Positions 27,801 through 38,840 of a stretch of 64,000 bases of DNA are shown here, piece by piece. Positions within the stretch are counted from its first letter, which is position 1, and each line of letters starts with the position of its first letter. The position numbers and the translations under genes are program-made. The notes under the pieces were generated by a model. That model ran no database searches, was not told the origin of the DNA, and saw only the letters and a program-made list of their open reading frames with translations. Origin of the DNA: Misgurnus anguillicaudatus (taxonomy: Eukaryota > Chordata > Actinopteri > Cypriniformes > Cobitidae); the NCBI RefSeq assembly GCF_027580225.2, contig NC_073358.2, positions 29,290,501 through 29,354,500 of the forward strand, given 5' to 3'.

Positions 27801-30800
27801 AGAAAGGCGCTAGAATAAGGGAGTTGCCGTTCTTCAGTTTGAATCAGTGAGTTATGGTTCTGGGCTTGTTAGTTGTTGATGTGTGCAGGATTTAGATTGT
27901 AGTGTCTTAAAGGTGGCAGTAACAAATTTTTATCCAGACTGAGCTGCTGAATTTTCATAGCCCGCCCCCAAGAGTTACACACAGAGACACTTGAGCCTGA
28001 TTTATACCTCTGCATCGAGTGTACGCCGTATCCTCACCCAAAAATGTAACACAGCATCAAGTCTAATGCTGCAATTGGTCTTATATTGTGCAAATCCCCC
28101 TTTTGCCACCAAAACAGCCCTGACCCGTCGAGGCATGGACTCCACTAGATCTTTCTATCAGAACCAGCATTCACATTTTCAGCATTTTACTGTAGCTACA
28201 GTAGTTCGTCTGTTGGATCGGAGCCTTGGCTCCCCACGTGCATCAATGAGCATTGGTCGCCCATGACCATTTCGCCGGTTCACCACTTTTCCTTCCTTGG
28301 ACCACTTTTGATAGGTACTGTACTGACCACTGCAGACTGGGAACACCCCACAAGATCTGCATTTTTGGAGATGCTCTGACCCAGTCGTCTAGCCATCACA
28401 ATTTGGCCCTTGTCAAAGTCACTCAGATCCCTACACTTGCCCATTTATCCTGATTCTAACACATCAACTTTGAGGATAAACAAGTTGGGTGGCAAAGGCT
28501 CATTGATGCACGTGCGTGGGCTGTGAAGGCTGGCACATGTGGTCCAATCCAACAGATGAGCTACTGTAGCTGAAATTGCCAAAAGTGAATGCTGGTTCTG
28601 ATAGAAAGGTCTAGTGGAGTCCACGCCTCAACAGGTCAGGGCTGTGTAATGCTGTGTTCACACCAGCCGAGGCATCAAGCGCAAGTGATTTCAATGTTAA
28701 GTCAATGTGAAGACGCGTGTCTGGAGGTCTCGCGGTGCGAATTAGGCATTTAGGGCGACGCGGTAGACGCGATTCCGCCTCATTTGCGCATCTAGTTCGC
28801 GCGGATGGCGCAAATTGAGCGTTGCCGCGGGAAACGCACAAGTTAAAAATTTTAAACTTTGGCGGAAAAACCAATCAGGAGCTTGCTCTAGTAGTGACGT
28901 GATTACAGGAAGCAAGCGGAGTCTCAGAAGCCCCTCACATGACGCAAATTAATGTCTCGATGACTAGAATTTCACGCGCGGCTTTCATGCGCGAATGAAG
29001 CAAGTAAGCTCAAAATGTTTAAGCGGCAAACTAGACGTGTTAAACGCGAATTATGACGCCTCAAACGCGGCTGGTGTGAACCCACATTAATGCTACGTAC
29101 ACACCAAATGCTGGGCATCGCGTTACTCGTTCTAGATTACTCACAGGATTTAACTTTGAGTCATGCAAATTTTTCGCTTGAGTTGAATATTTTCAACTTG
29201 GGCGAATACGCGTTTGTGACGAATAGCGCATGTTCTCGCGGCAAACGCAGCGCCCATATCGCGTCATTCACATTGCCCCACGCGAGGACGCGTCTGATCG
29301 CATCTTTGCATTGACTTTGTGTGTAATCTACTCGCGCAAATCGTTGAAATCGCGTCTGGTGTGAACCCACAGTTACACCGGTAACATGCCCGTCAACAAT
29401 GCCTACTAGCAGTCTGCATGTCGACTCGGACAATAACGCCGAAGTATAATTGAAAACTGACGTGCTGCCTTTGGCGTGGAGCTGTGGTTGGCAAGTAAGT
29501 TTGGCATCGGGGCCAAAAACATTTTGCCACTAGATGGCAGGCCACAGCGTGAATGAATAAAAATAACTAAAAAAGGACTTTATTTCCTCTTTCCATATTG
29601 TGAATAATAAATGTGTATCATTTAAATTTGTTTATTACACAATGGAGCCTAACGTAACAATTATTTGACGTAGCCTACTTTTACACTTATTCCTTGGCAT
29701 CCTCACATACTAAACTGCATTTTTATTGTTTGTATACTCGAGGTACGCTCTTACATTGTGTGAAAAAAATGTGTTAAATATTATGGCCCGTGTTATAAGC
29801 AAATGTTTCAATGGGTCACTGTTAGATTTTTCACACCACACATTTCGTGGTGGCTATTTTAGAGGTGTGTCTAGTGATCCACAGACTTTTTTGAATGTCG
29901 TTCAAAACCTTTTCAAATGAAAAGCTCTCAACTCATCTTAAAATAAAACATTGCTGCAAAAATGTTCTTGTACCTTTCTTTTAAAGGCAAAATCAATAAA
30001 GACGAAATTATTAGGTGTGTTCGACTAAACGCGGCACCGCAAGAACCGACTTGTGAAGGGCAGGCTTATTTCAAATCGCTCTCGCGGTACTCTGATGTCA
30101 TCCGCCTGTCTGTTCTTGCAGCGCCGCGTTAAGTCGAACGCAGCTTTGTGAGTAACTGTTGTCATAACAGATCTATTTCAAAACCACCCGATATAGAACT
30201 TATCTGGCTGCAGGCTTTTGCCAGATATTATTGTTGGCGCTTAGTTTTGGTCCACAGGCTGTCTATTACCAACCACTGGTGTGGAGGGTATGGCACAGAT
30301 GCAGAAGTATGAATCAGACTTTAAAGAGAAACAGCAAGAGAGCAGCGCACATCAGCTTAACTCTTTCCCCGCCAGCGTTTTAAAAAAAAGTTGCCAACCA
30401 GCGCCAGCATTTTATATGATTTTCACAAAAGTTTAATACCTTCCAGAAAATCTTCTTTAAATATATAAAACATAATATATATTAAATGAAAGAACAGACC
30501 CTTTGCTTTCAAACAAACAAACAAAAAAACCTTTTCATTCTGTCTTCATTTGTGTTGTTTTTATCAGCTCTCAAATATTGGTAGGATTTCTTAAAAAAAT
30601 ACCAAAATTTGAGCAAAAAGCTAAGATAATTGCATTTTTTGTTAAAGATACACTCCACTTTATTTGAAAATATGAGTTAAAATTTTATTCTTACCGTTTT
30701 TGAATCCATTCAGCCGATCTCCAGGTCTGGCGCTACCACTTTTAGCATAGCTTAGCACAATCCATTAAATCTGATTAGACCATTAGCATCGGGGGTAAAA

Positions 30801-33800
30801 AAAATAACCAAAAGTTTTTATATTTTTTCCTATTTAAAACTTGACTCCTCTGTAGTGACATTGTGTACTAAGACCGACGGAAAATTAAAAGTTGCGATTT
30901 TCTAGGCAGATATGTTTAGAAACTATACTCTCATTCTGGCGTAATAATTAAGGACTTTGCTGCCGTACCATGGCTGCAGGAGACGCAAGGATATTCTGTA
31001 TAGCCATATCTACCTAGAAAATCACAACTTTTAATTTTCAGTCGGTCTTAGTACACGATGTAACTACAGAAGAGTCAAGTTTTAAATAGGAAAAATATCA
31101 AAACTCTTTGGTTATTTTGTAGCGCAATGCTAATGGTCTAATCAGATTCTATGGATTGTGCTAAGCTATGCTAAAAATGATAGCCCCAGACCCGGAGATC
31201 AGCTGAATGGATTCCAAAGCGGTAAGAATCAACTGTTTAACTCTAGGGAGCTGGAAAATAAGCATATTTTCAAAAAAGTGGAGTGTCCCTTTAAGGACTT
31301 TTGATAGAGATCAGATTCAGAGCAATGTTAAAAACATACACAGAGTTTTTACCGTTTGGCTTTAGTGGTTGCTTCCAGGTTTTATAAGTTGTGTAAGACA
31401 GATACAGATTGCTGTAAAAACTCGTCATTGGCAGGGAAGCGTTTTCTCACACATACTGATAATGTGTATAGTTTGTACGCACTGCTTTGGATAAAAGCAT
31501 CTGCCAAATGCTTAAATGTAAAACCCAAACAGTCAACTTAGTGAACTTTACCCTGCACTTGTATAGGTGTTATTTCCTGTATATCAGACCTACACCCTTT
31601 TGCCTGCTAACTCATTCCTCTACCAGCTGAGCTACAGGAACACCTGTATCCCCTGTATGTGCTGCCCGCAGGGAAGATTTAATATTATTAACATCAGAAG
31701 GCCTGTCAGAGCTTTTTGACTGGCTTAACAAAGAATCTGACCATGGCCCACATTTTTGTTTGCTGTTTTTACAGAGTCTAATGCAGTCTTAGAGACAAAA
31801 CAGATTTTTAACAAACACCTATTTTAGTATTCTCGGTCAGATAATCGAGAGGTTTTCTTCCTGTAGAGTTTGGCCCTGGTAGTATGTGTGGGTTCTAATA
31901 GATTCTGCTTTTTTTCAGGAGGGGAAGTGATTGGTGTGGCAAAAGGCCAGACCTCAGAAGCTCTTGTCCAAAATGCTTCTGCCATGGTGACTGCTTGTGC
32001 AGCAACTGCCGTCTTAACAACCTTCCTGTTTGCCATCGCGTGTGTCACATACCAGACACGTGCTTCACTCAGAAAGACATGTACACGTATGAATATACAT
32101 ACTCACTTACAAATATACAAAAACAAATTATTTGTTGCACTTAATTTTTTAAAGGGACACTCCACCTTTTTTTTTTAAAAAAATGCTTATTTACCAGCTC
32201 CCCTAGAGTTAAAAATGTGATTTTTATCATTTTGGAATCCATTCAGCTGACCTCCGGGTCTGGCGCTAACACTTTTAGCATAGCTTAACATAATCCATTG
32301 AATCTGATTAGACCGTTAGCATCACGTTCAAAAATTTTTCCTATTTAAAACTCCACTCTTCTGTAGTTACATCGTGTACTATGACCGACTGAAAATTAAA
32401 AGTTGTAATTTTTTTAGGCCGATATAGCTAGGAACTATACTCTTATTCTGGCGTTATAATCAAGGACTTTGCTCTTTTAACATGGCTGCATCAGGCGCAA
32501 TTATATTACGCAACACCCGAAAGTAGTCCCCATTGGTAATTTTCAATAGCAGGGGACTATTTTCGGGCAATGCGTAATATCATTGCGTCGGTCTTAGTAA
32601 ACAATGTAACTACAGAAGAGTCAAGTTTTAAATAGGAAAAATATTGAAACTCTTTGGATATTTTTGAGCGCGATGCTAAATGGTCTAATCAGATTCAATG
32701 GATTATGCTAAGCTATGCTAAAAGTGGTACCGCCAGACCTGTAGATCAGCTGAATGGGTTCCAAAATGGTACAAATTAAATGTTTAACTCTAGGGGAGCT
32801 GGAAAATTAGCATTTTTTTTAAGTGGAGTGTCCCTTTAAGTTTAAACAACTTGAATGAACAAGTCACTTTAACTTTTTTCTAGTGTGTTGGTATAAATAA
32901 ACAAAAAAAATGTTGAAGGGGCTTAAAGGAAAAGTATGTAAGAAATTTATATAAATTAATCATAAAATCGCCCTGATATGTCACTAGACATTAAGAAATC
33001 ATTTTCATTTTTAAATACTTATGGCGCTTTTCCATTGCATAGTACCCCACGGTTTAGTTCAGTTTGGGTCGGGTCAGCTCACCTCACCTTGGCGTGGTTA
33101 GCTTTTCCATTGAGTTTAGTATCACTTCGCAGTGGGAGGGATTATAGGCGTGTCGTTACATTTGCGCTGCCTACAGCTGTGACATCATACAAGTGAGAGG
33201 AAAGCGTCGTTATATATTTCCGCACGTTTATTTATTTCTCAGTCCGCTACAAAATGAAAACTGGCCACCACAAATAGATGTTTGCACATCACGTTTATAA
33301 CTACCTCTGTATCACACGACAGTGTCTGTTCAAACACCCGAGGCGTCAGCCGACGGCGCTCCGCTGAGCCTCACTGACGTTATTTAACTATTGGCGCTTT
33401 TCCATTGCATAGTACCCCCGGTTTAGTTTAGTTTGGGTCGGGTCAGCTCACCTCACTTTGGCGTGGTTAGCTTTTCCATTGAGTTTAGTATCACTTCGCA
33501 GTGGGTGGAATTATAGGTGTGTCGTTATATTTGCGCTGCATACGGCTGTGACATCATACAAGAGAGAGCGTCCTTGTACATTCCCATACATTTATTTATT
33601 TATCAGTCCGCCACAAAATTAAAATTGGCCACCACAAATAGATGTTTATTTTGCACATCGCGTTTATAACTACCTCTGTCTCACATAACAGTTTCTGTTC
33701 AAACACCCGTGGCGTCAGTCGACGGCTACGCTGAGCCTCAATGAAGTTGCATTAAAGCATAAATAATACTGACGTGCACGTCGCGAATGTGCCGCCACAA

Positions 33801-35693
33801 AATTAAAATTGGCCACCACAAATAGAAGTTTACTTTGCACATCGCGTTTATAACTACCTCTGTCTCACATAACAGTTTCTGTTCAAACACCCGTGGCGTC
33901 TGTCGACGGCGCTCCGCTGAGCCTCAATGAAGTTGCATTAAAGCATAAATAATACTGACGTCAGACGTGCACGTCGCAAATGTGCCGCCACAAACTGCAA
34001 GTCTGGAAAAAACTTTTATGTGTTCCTGATTCACAACCTGTGGATGTTTTTAATCGCTAAAAGGGTGTTTGGAAACTTAAAACAGAGCACAGATGACAAC
34101 ATGTTTGCTCGAGACAGCGCAAGCTAGCAGCAAGCCTTAAGCTAAAGCTAATATTTTACATAATAGGATGACGGCGCCGATGACGATTCTCTCAGACCAA
34201 TCAGTGAACTACAGTGTTTACGCGTCACGTTTGGTATCAGCTCGGGCCGCTTGGAACCCCAACCGAGGTGGTACGAAAAAAAGTATCGGGTACTACGAAG
34301 TTATCCCAATGGAAAAGCTCCCAAAAGTAAGCTGACCCGACCCAAACTAAACCAAACCGTGGGGTACTATGCAATGGAAAAGCGCCATATTTAACCATAT
34401 AATGCTGACGTGTTCATCAGCGCAAGCTAGCACTAAAGGTAAAGCTAACAGAATGACGCTGTTAGTGACGTTTCTTTCAGACCAATCAGTGATCTATAGT
34501 GTTTTCGCGTCACGTTTGGTATCAGCTCGGGTCGCTTGGAACCCCAACCGAGGTGGTACGAAAAAAGTATCGGGTACCACGTACTGCACCTAATGGAAAA
34601 GCTCCCAAAAGTAAGCTGACCCGACCCAAACCAAACCAAACCAAACCGTGGGGCACCATGCAATGGAAAAGCGCCATTATATAACTGACAACAGTGGTCT
34701 GGCCATTTAAAAAATGGAGTTGCAGCCCTCAACTGATGTTTATGTTGTCATGTTGTCCAGTTTTAGCCTCAAGTTTTGTGATTGCAGTACCAGTTTTGAC
34801 CACAATCCTACATACTGTTCCTTTAAGTTCATCACAACTTTATTTTTATAATTCATAGCAACATTTAACTAGTTAAAAAAATTGAAATGACTTATTAATG
34901 ATTATTAAAGATGTTTAAACTTACAATATATTAAGTTAAACAAGCACGGCATTCACTGAAAAATATAATACCTACATAACAAATCCATAACAAGGTTATT
35001 CATAGTATTTCTTTCTTCATTCAACTCCTCACAGGCTGTTTATCACCAGTCAGTACCCATCAGCACAAAGGTGACGCATCCTCAATTCCCATGACTGCAG
35101 TATGCACAGTGATGCAGGAGGCAGATGTGAACAGATCAGGTGAGCGTGTGTTAATGTGACAAGTTGTGAACTCGCAATGTGCAAAATTAAAGTAGTATAA
35201 AATTGCCTGTTCTCATTACACACCACATGACCAAACGTCACTTCCAGAAAGAGATCCAAGCATCTATTTCAGATAAATCTCTAAATAAGTGCCTGCTAAC
35301 CTGCAAAGTTAGCACATTGTTGTTAAAATAAAGTAAATATAATTTAAAAACGCAGCAAATACCCATGCATGCTTTTTCTTACAGTAGTGATTTGTGTCAT
35401 CCTAAGGTTCTCGTCTGCCATTGGGGGACCCTCGCACACTTGATGACGTCTCTTTTGATTTTTGCCTTTACGGATGTGAGGCTGGAATCATCTCACAAGC
35501 GCAGGAATCACCTGATTTTTCTTCTTCAGACTCTGACCTTTCCAACCAGCGTGTCATTCTCACCCTGGTTGGAGGAAAGTCTACACCAGGACCCTGCTGT
35601 GCTGTAGAGCAGCGAACAGGCTGGGGGCTGCATGCTCCAGTAGAGTGCACCGAACTGGACTTTCAACAACTCTCCAACACCCCGGAGTTCTAG
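24808..35693 (+). CDS. eda2r: Ectodysplasin A2 receptor (XEDAR), complete six-exon coding region
   Basis: TNF-receptor family protein that in mammals binds the A2 isoform of ectodysplasin and signals through TRAFs. Coding parts: 24808-24891, 25534-25712, 25927-26015, 31919-32086, 35035-35139 and 35407-35693. They total 912 bases, or 303 residues plus stop, against 297 for human. All junctions are GT/AG and the frame closes exactly. The protein starts MDC without a signal peptide, as in the mammalian type III protein. Residues 3-116 form Cys-rich repeats ([26 protein letters not shown]). A membrane segment lies at about 139-161. The tail contains PVECTELDF at 286-294, matching the conserved mammalian PIECTELD motif, whose PxExxE form fits a TRAF6-type site. 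The C-terminus ends nine residues after that motif, much sooner than in mammals. The gene is divergent from ar. Confidence 0.93.
24892..25533 (+). other. eda2r: eda2r intron between coding exons 1 and 2
   Basis: 642-base intron, GTGAGA to TATTAG. Nothing else recognised; the open frame at 25205-25426 has no family resemblance. Confidence 0.8.
25534..25712 (+). CDS. eda2r: eda2r coding exon 2
   Basis: Encodes residues 29 to the split codon 88, from [12 protein letters not shown] to MCGNCLPG. This is the Cys-rich core with 10 cysteines. It ends GG|GTGAGA, phase 2, and the donor is followed directly by a short CA repeat. Confidence 0.92.
25713..25926 (+). other. eda2r: eda2r intron with short CA repeat
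   Basis: 214-base intron. The (CA)n tract at about 25718-25740 begins within eight bases of the donor. The acceptor is TTTTTTTTCAATACAG. Confidence 0.8.
25927..26015 (+). CDS. eda2r: eda2r coding exon 3
   Basis: Encodes [18 protein letters not shown] through IQCS (residues 89-117), the end of the ligand-binding ectodomain, closely matching the human FYRKTR..LQDQECIPC region. It ends GCA|GTGAGT, phase 1. Confidence 0.92.
26073..27348. mobile_element. TTAA-flanked inverted-repeat element
   Basis: Flanked by TTAA at 26069-26072 and 27349-27352. The left end ATGAAATATTCACCAAAATA is matched by inverted TATTTTGGTGAAATGTTCCTT. A GTGATGCAC-rich or decayed nested insert seems to occupy 26700-27200 (start CAGTGGTCTCCAACGTGGTG), but its other end was not found. 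No transposase. Confidence 0.65.
27353..28073. other. intronic, no gene seen
   Basis: Pyrimidine-rich (CTCT-rich) DNA at 27400-27600, otherwise unremarkable. Confidence 0.5.
28074..28648 (-). pseudogene. Tc1-like transposase remnant with internal deletion and inverted duplicate
   Basis: On the minus strand, a Tc1-like transposase N-terminus can be read from the ATG at 28442-28444 downward: it has [10 protein letters not shown], then the SAVVSTYQKW helix-turn-helix region, then GHGRP and LIDARGE. Near 28100-28150 the text jumps to a C-terminal piece ([10 protein letters not shown]). The catalytic core between them is missing. Bases 28504-28648 are a diverged inverted copy of about 28110-28259, so the remnant folds back on itself. 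The piece cannot encode an active enzyme. Confidence 0.75.
28649..29080. mobile_element. CpG-rich MITE ending TGTTCACACCAGCCG
   Basis: The left end GTGTTCACACCAGCCG is matched by inverted CGGCTGGTGTGAACCCAC at about 29058-29078. Repeated phrases such as TTCAATGTTAAGTCAATGTG and CGCAAATT lie inside. It shares its end with the fragment at 17600-17690. No coding capacity; the superfamily was not fixed (the TAA-like flanks would fit Harbinger). Confidence 0.65.
29088..29380. mobile_element. CpG-rich MITE ending GCTACGTACACACCAAA
   Basis: It abuts the previous element. The left end ATGCTACGTACACACC and the right-end text TCTGGTGTGAACCCACAGTT are related by inversion. The open frames on both strands (29090-29314 plus, 29161-29433 minus) are by-products of the CpG-rich repeat. 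Confidence 0.55.
29381..30641. other. intronic, no gene seen
   Basis: Non-coding. At 30015-30150 the words TCGACTAAACGCGGC and GCCGCGTTAAGTCGAAC form an inverted pair of about 120 bases, probably another small MITE. Confidence 0.5.
30646..31290. mobile_element. TTAA-flanked palindromic element, copy 1
   Basis: Flanked by TTAA at 30642-30645 and 31291-31294. The ends are AGATACACTCCACTTT and inverted AGTGGAGTGTCCCT. The two halves are extended inverted copies of each other, with paired phrases such as TAGCATAGCTTAGCACAATC and its complement. Non-coding. It is the same family as 32153-32835 and 16711-16985. Confidence 0.85.
31480..31650. mobile_element. SINE fragments (3' tail and tRNA-like head)
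   Basis: CTTTGGATAAAAGCATCTGC with CAAATGCTTAAATGTAAA near 31490-31520 is the typical 3' tail of fish SINEs. At 31605-31642, on the minus strand, GTTCCTGTAGCTCAGCTGG with TAGAGGAAT is a tRNA-like A-box head. The two pieces are in opposite orientation, so they come from different insertions. Confidence 0.55.
31919..32086 (+). CDS. eda2r: eda2r coding exon 4 (transmembrane)
   Basis: Encodes the stalk and membrane segment: split codon 118, then [10 protein letters not shown] and [20 protein letters not shown] (about 139-158). The acceptor TTTTTTTCAG is strong. The donor is taken as C|GTATGA at 32087; an alternative GT at 32081 would keep the same phase and shorten the exon by six bases. Confidence 0.87.
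32153..32835. mobile_element. TTAA-flanked palindromic element, copy 2
   Basis: Flanked by TTAA at 32149-32152 and 32836-32839. The ends are AGGGACACTCCACC and inverted AAGTGGAGTGTCCCT. The central section contains an extra inverted pair (GCGCAATTATATTACGCAAC and its near complement at about 32560-32590). It begins only 66 bases after the exon 4 donor. Confidence 0.87.
33022..34676. mobile_element. doubled hAT-like element with four terminal repeats and internal tandem repeats
   Basis: TGGCGCTTTTCCATTGCATA occurs at 33022 and again at 33392. The inverted form occurs ending at 34387 and again ending at 34676. So two left ends and two right ends are present. Between them, units beginning CCGCCACAAAATTAAAATTG recur at about 33608 and 33792, with a further CCGCCACAAA at 33984, spacing 184 and 192 bases. 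There is no transposase. Clean 8-base target duplications were not established. Confidence 0.7.
35035..35139 (+). CDS. eda2r: eda2r coding exon 5
   Basis: Encodes cytoplasmic residues 175-208, from [10 protein letters not shown] to QEADVNRS. The acceptor AACTCCTCACAG and donor CAG|GTGAGC are both good, and phase 1 on both sides keeps the frame. It has little primary similarity to mammals, as expected for this tail region. Confidence 0.82.
35407..35693 (+). CDS. eda2r: eda2r coding exon 6 (C-terminal)
   Basis: The acceptor CCTAAG at 35401-35406 gives the right phase; the alternative acceptor TTACAG at 35384 would lead to an early stop. It encodes a Ser/Asp-rich stretch (SSSDSDLS) and then [20 protein letters not shown], ending in TAG at 35691-35693. 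The ECTELD core is the strongest match to the mammalian tail. Confidence 0.9.
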
Positions 35694-38600
35694 GCATTCT
35701 GGCCTTTAAGCATCGTACCCACAAATAGCCCACTATGCCTTGGCTCGGACTTCACTCTGCCATCAACTCTGATGCCCTGGGACCAAAAACAGGAGAGAGA
35801 GAGAGAGAGAGTGGGAGCGTGGAAAAGGAGATTGTTAAAGGGATCACAACTGCATTTGTTATATCGTGGTAATGAGACACTCACGGATACAACATACAGT
35901 AAACAATCAATGCAAACTTTTTATGCATCGTATTGGTATGGGGAATTCTGGTAAGTGTAAAAATGCATGTTTTCCCGCACATTTTTTTGTAACGACCTCT
36001 GACTAGAAGTGTGTTTTTTGTCACTCTCAAAGAAACTGTCAGTGGGAAGTAGGGCTGCAAAAACTTGCTAAATTATGCAATTACACAAACATGCTTTAAA
36101 GTTTGTAAAATCTGTTTGAATACATAAAGTTAAAACAAGTTGAAATAACTTATAAAAACAAGTTTAAGTTAAAGTAACATAAAAATGTATTTTGATTTGA
36201 CATAATTTTTACAGTGTTTGAGAAAAATATATTTGAAAGCTGAAAATTTATATTATAGGAAAAGAAAGCATCACTGTCTTAGCAGCCTCTCTGCTGTTTG
36301 GATCGACTTAAAACTTTGACCATACATACCTTTTTGAAGTTTTAAAATCATTCAGTCATCGCAAATCATTGCCGTATGTGTATTTCGGTATATTCCTGTA
36401 CGGTTTTGTTATATCTTGCAGCCCTACTGGAAAGGCATGTTGACGTGAGAAGGCGGCAAACTACAAATGGTTTTTATTTAGCCTTGGTTTGGCTCAGTTA
36501 TAAGAAGTTACACATAAATTTGTGGATTAAACTGTCCGATAATTCAGTCATTTCAGTGTATGAATCGAACAGTGTGGTTTACGTCATTGACTGCTTGAAT
36601 GCCTTTGATGTTTCAGGAGTTAATACAGAACCACTCCTGTTTTGCTTTTTAAAATATTTGGAAATTAATTTTATCTTTATACAAGCAGATCTACTGCCCA
36701 TCTATGATCCAGATCATATTCTGCATTGTTTGATAGGTTTACAGTAAATATAATCCCTATGTATGTACAGTTGACCAAAGCAGACTTAAGGAGTTAGAAA
36801 AGCTTTCATCCACTGCAGAGACTGGACTTGATTTTGCTCATCACTGGATTTATGGCCAACAGTACTTTTTCCTTGGCAGTTCATGATTTAGTTTTTACTT
36901 TGTTAAAGCTTGTCATGGACTGATGGCGATTATGCTGTCAAAGCCAAACCAGAGGTTTTGTAACTATGCCACAGTTTTATGCCTTGGCATTTCGGTACTA
37001 CTAAAGATTCACAAAACAGGAATCAATGAATAAATCATTGTACATTAGATGGAAGGAATGGCTGGATTGGTTGCCACTGGACCAAAATTATGCCAGGGTT
37101 TGGAATTTTGGCATAGAATAACGATACCCATCACAGGTTGTTGTGTGACCCTGCATTCCACTGTGAATGATGATCTGCAGCCTCAAGGCTTCAAGTTTTA
37201 TAAGGATTACCAAAATTAGCTAGCAACAAAATGTATCAAGTCACAACATTCAATATCACGGTTTGCTTTGAAGCTTGACCTCATTTTGCACTTACATTCC
37301 ATGCTAATTTCTTTATCGTTTTTTTTAAATCCTCAAAAACTGAATTTGTTTAACTTTATGACAGTATGCATGATATACAAACTAATATCAATAATATATC
37401 CCACCTCTATCTTAAGCTTTTCATTTCATGGTGGTGCAAAAAGTGTAAATTACATTGGCAATGCTACACTGTGCTGGTGCACAGATTCAGTGTCGCATTG
37501 CCAAAATAATGTTTTCTGTTTTTTTCTGTATTTATACACACAAAATGTTGTAATTGGGTCTATTTCAACAGCGTTCACGTTTGAGAGTATTATTCAGTTG
37601 ATATAAAATGCCACTAATTCACCAGATATGCAAAGTACCAGCAACATAAATATCACAAAAGCTACTGTTTTCGAAAATCACCAAAACATTGTAATTTCAT
37701 CTCATAACAACCAGTCAAATAGCAGCATGTGTTAACGTGTCTTAAAACACATAGATTACAATTCCATGAAGAAGATTGCGATTAAAAGCCTGAGGTTTTA
37801 TTGTAGATATCAGTAGGAATTAAGACATCAAATATTGCCGCATGAGTTGACGCCAGCACACCTTTAGCCAGCAGGTGTGTCTGTAAATACACGCAGATGT
37901 GTCTTAAGTGATTCTGTGGACAGATGCAGGTGGGATAACAAAGATACAATACAGTATTTATCCACAGAGAAATGGAAAGCAAAATATTTTACCCTGCTCT
38001 GTCCCTGATGGGTTGTTATAGAACAAGGGTCATTCAAGTGACATCATTAGTAGGTGTTTGGTTTATTACAATATGAGTTCACACCGCTGAAGGGCTTTCC
38101 AAAAATACTGTTTAAAAAAGACACACACATACGACACTTCACAAGTCAGTTCATTAAACAAACTCATTATTCACTTCATAGGCTTTGTGCTTAAAAATAA
38201 AACTGTTAACATGAATTATATAAAATAAAGCAACAAGTAATGACTCGGAAACGAACTATTTTTCTTGCTTAATCATTCCCTCTCTTTTCTCATTGTACTT
38301 TGGTGGTGACGTTGAAGTGAACTTCAAAACACCGCAGTTTGTTAGTCTTATTCTCTGAGTAGTTTCAGAGTTGGCATTTCAGGTTGCCGGGAATAGGTTA
38401 CCATAATGACCTCTTCAAAATGGACTGCATCCAAAAAGGCATTTAAAGCAATTGTTTCTCTCTTTTGCATCTTAGATAAATGTTGCTTTATCATTTATAA
38501 AACTAATTTAAAAGCTTTAACATTGCAGCATTAATTTGGGACATTTTGTACTGTAAAATGGTGCTAGTTTCTTTTTTGTATACTTGTACAGGTAGGCAAC

Positions 38601-38840
38601 CCATTTATCATGTGAAAGGTTTAGTGATTATCATTGTGTTAAAAACCATGTGTTGAATGTAATACATATCAGATTTTTATTTTTTTATTTTCTCATCTGT
38701 GTTAAGTAGTCGCAACAATACATTTTTTTTTTTTTACTAATTTGAATTAAAAGACAATGTGTTTTTGTATTTAAATGAACCATGTGGAAATTGCAATGGT
38801 GCTGTTGTTGTCAATGTTGTTTCCTGGCATATTTAATAAA
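35694..38840 (+). other. eda2r: presumed eda2r 3' UTR
   Basis: No exon-like frame follows the stop. An AATAAA at 38835-38840, in the text TATTTAATAAATTATC and followed by a T/GT-rich stretch, is a plausible cleavage signal. The 123-codon open frame at 36376-36747 shows no family resemblance. A short (GA)n tract lies at about 35791-35810. A nearer cleavage site cannot be excluded. Confidence 0.4.

Larger units (their letters stand above)
26016..31918 (+). other. eda2r: eda2r long intron 3, filled with transposons
   Basis: 5.9-kb intron. It contains, in order: a TTAA-flanked element (26073-27348), an inverted Tc1 remnant (28074-28648), two CpG-rich MITEs (28649-29080 and 29088-29380), a TTAA element (30646-31290) and SINE fragments near 31480-31650. 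No exon was seen between them. Confidence 0.8.
32087..35034 (+). other. eda2r: eda2r intron 4
   Basis: 2.9-kb intron holding a TTAA element (32153-32835) and a doubled hAT-like element (33022-34676). No exon was found among them. Confidence 0.8.

Noticed and set aside
35385..35406. Alternative acceptor (TTACAG) for eda2r exon 6
   Set aside because: Using it puts the exon in a frame that stops after about 18 codons; the acceptor at 35405-35406 restores the conserved tail.
36376..36747. 123-codon plus-strand frame downstream of eda2r
   Set aside because: No domain or family resemblance and it lies in the presumed 3' UTR; a chance open frame in AT-rich DNA is more likely.
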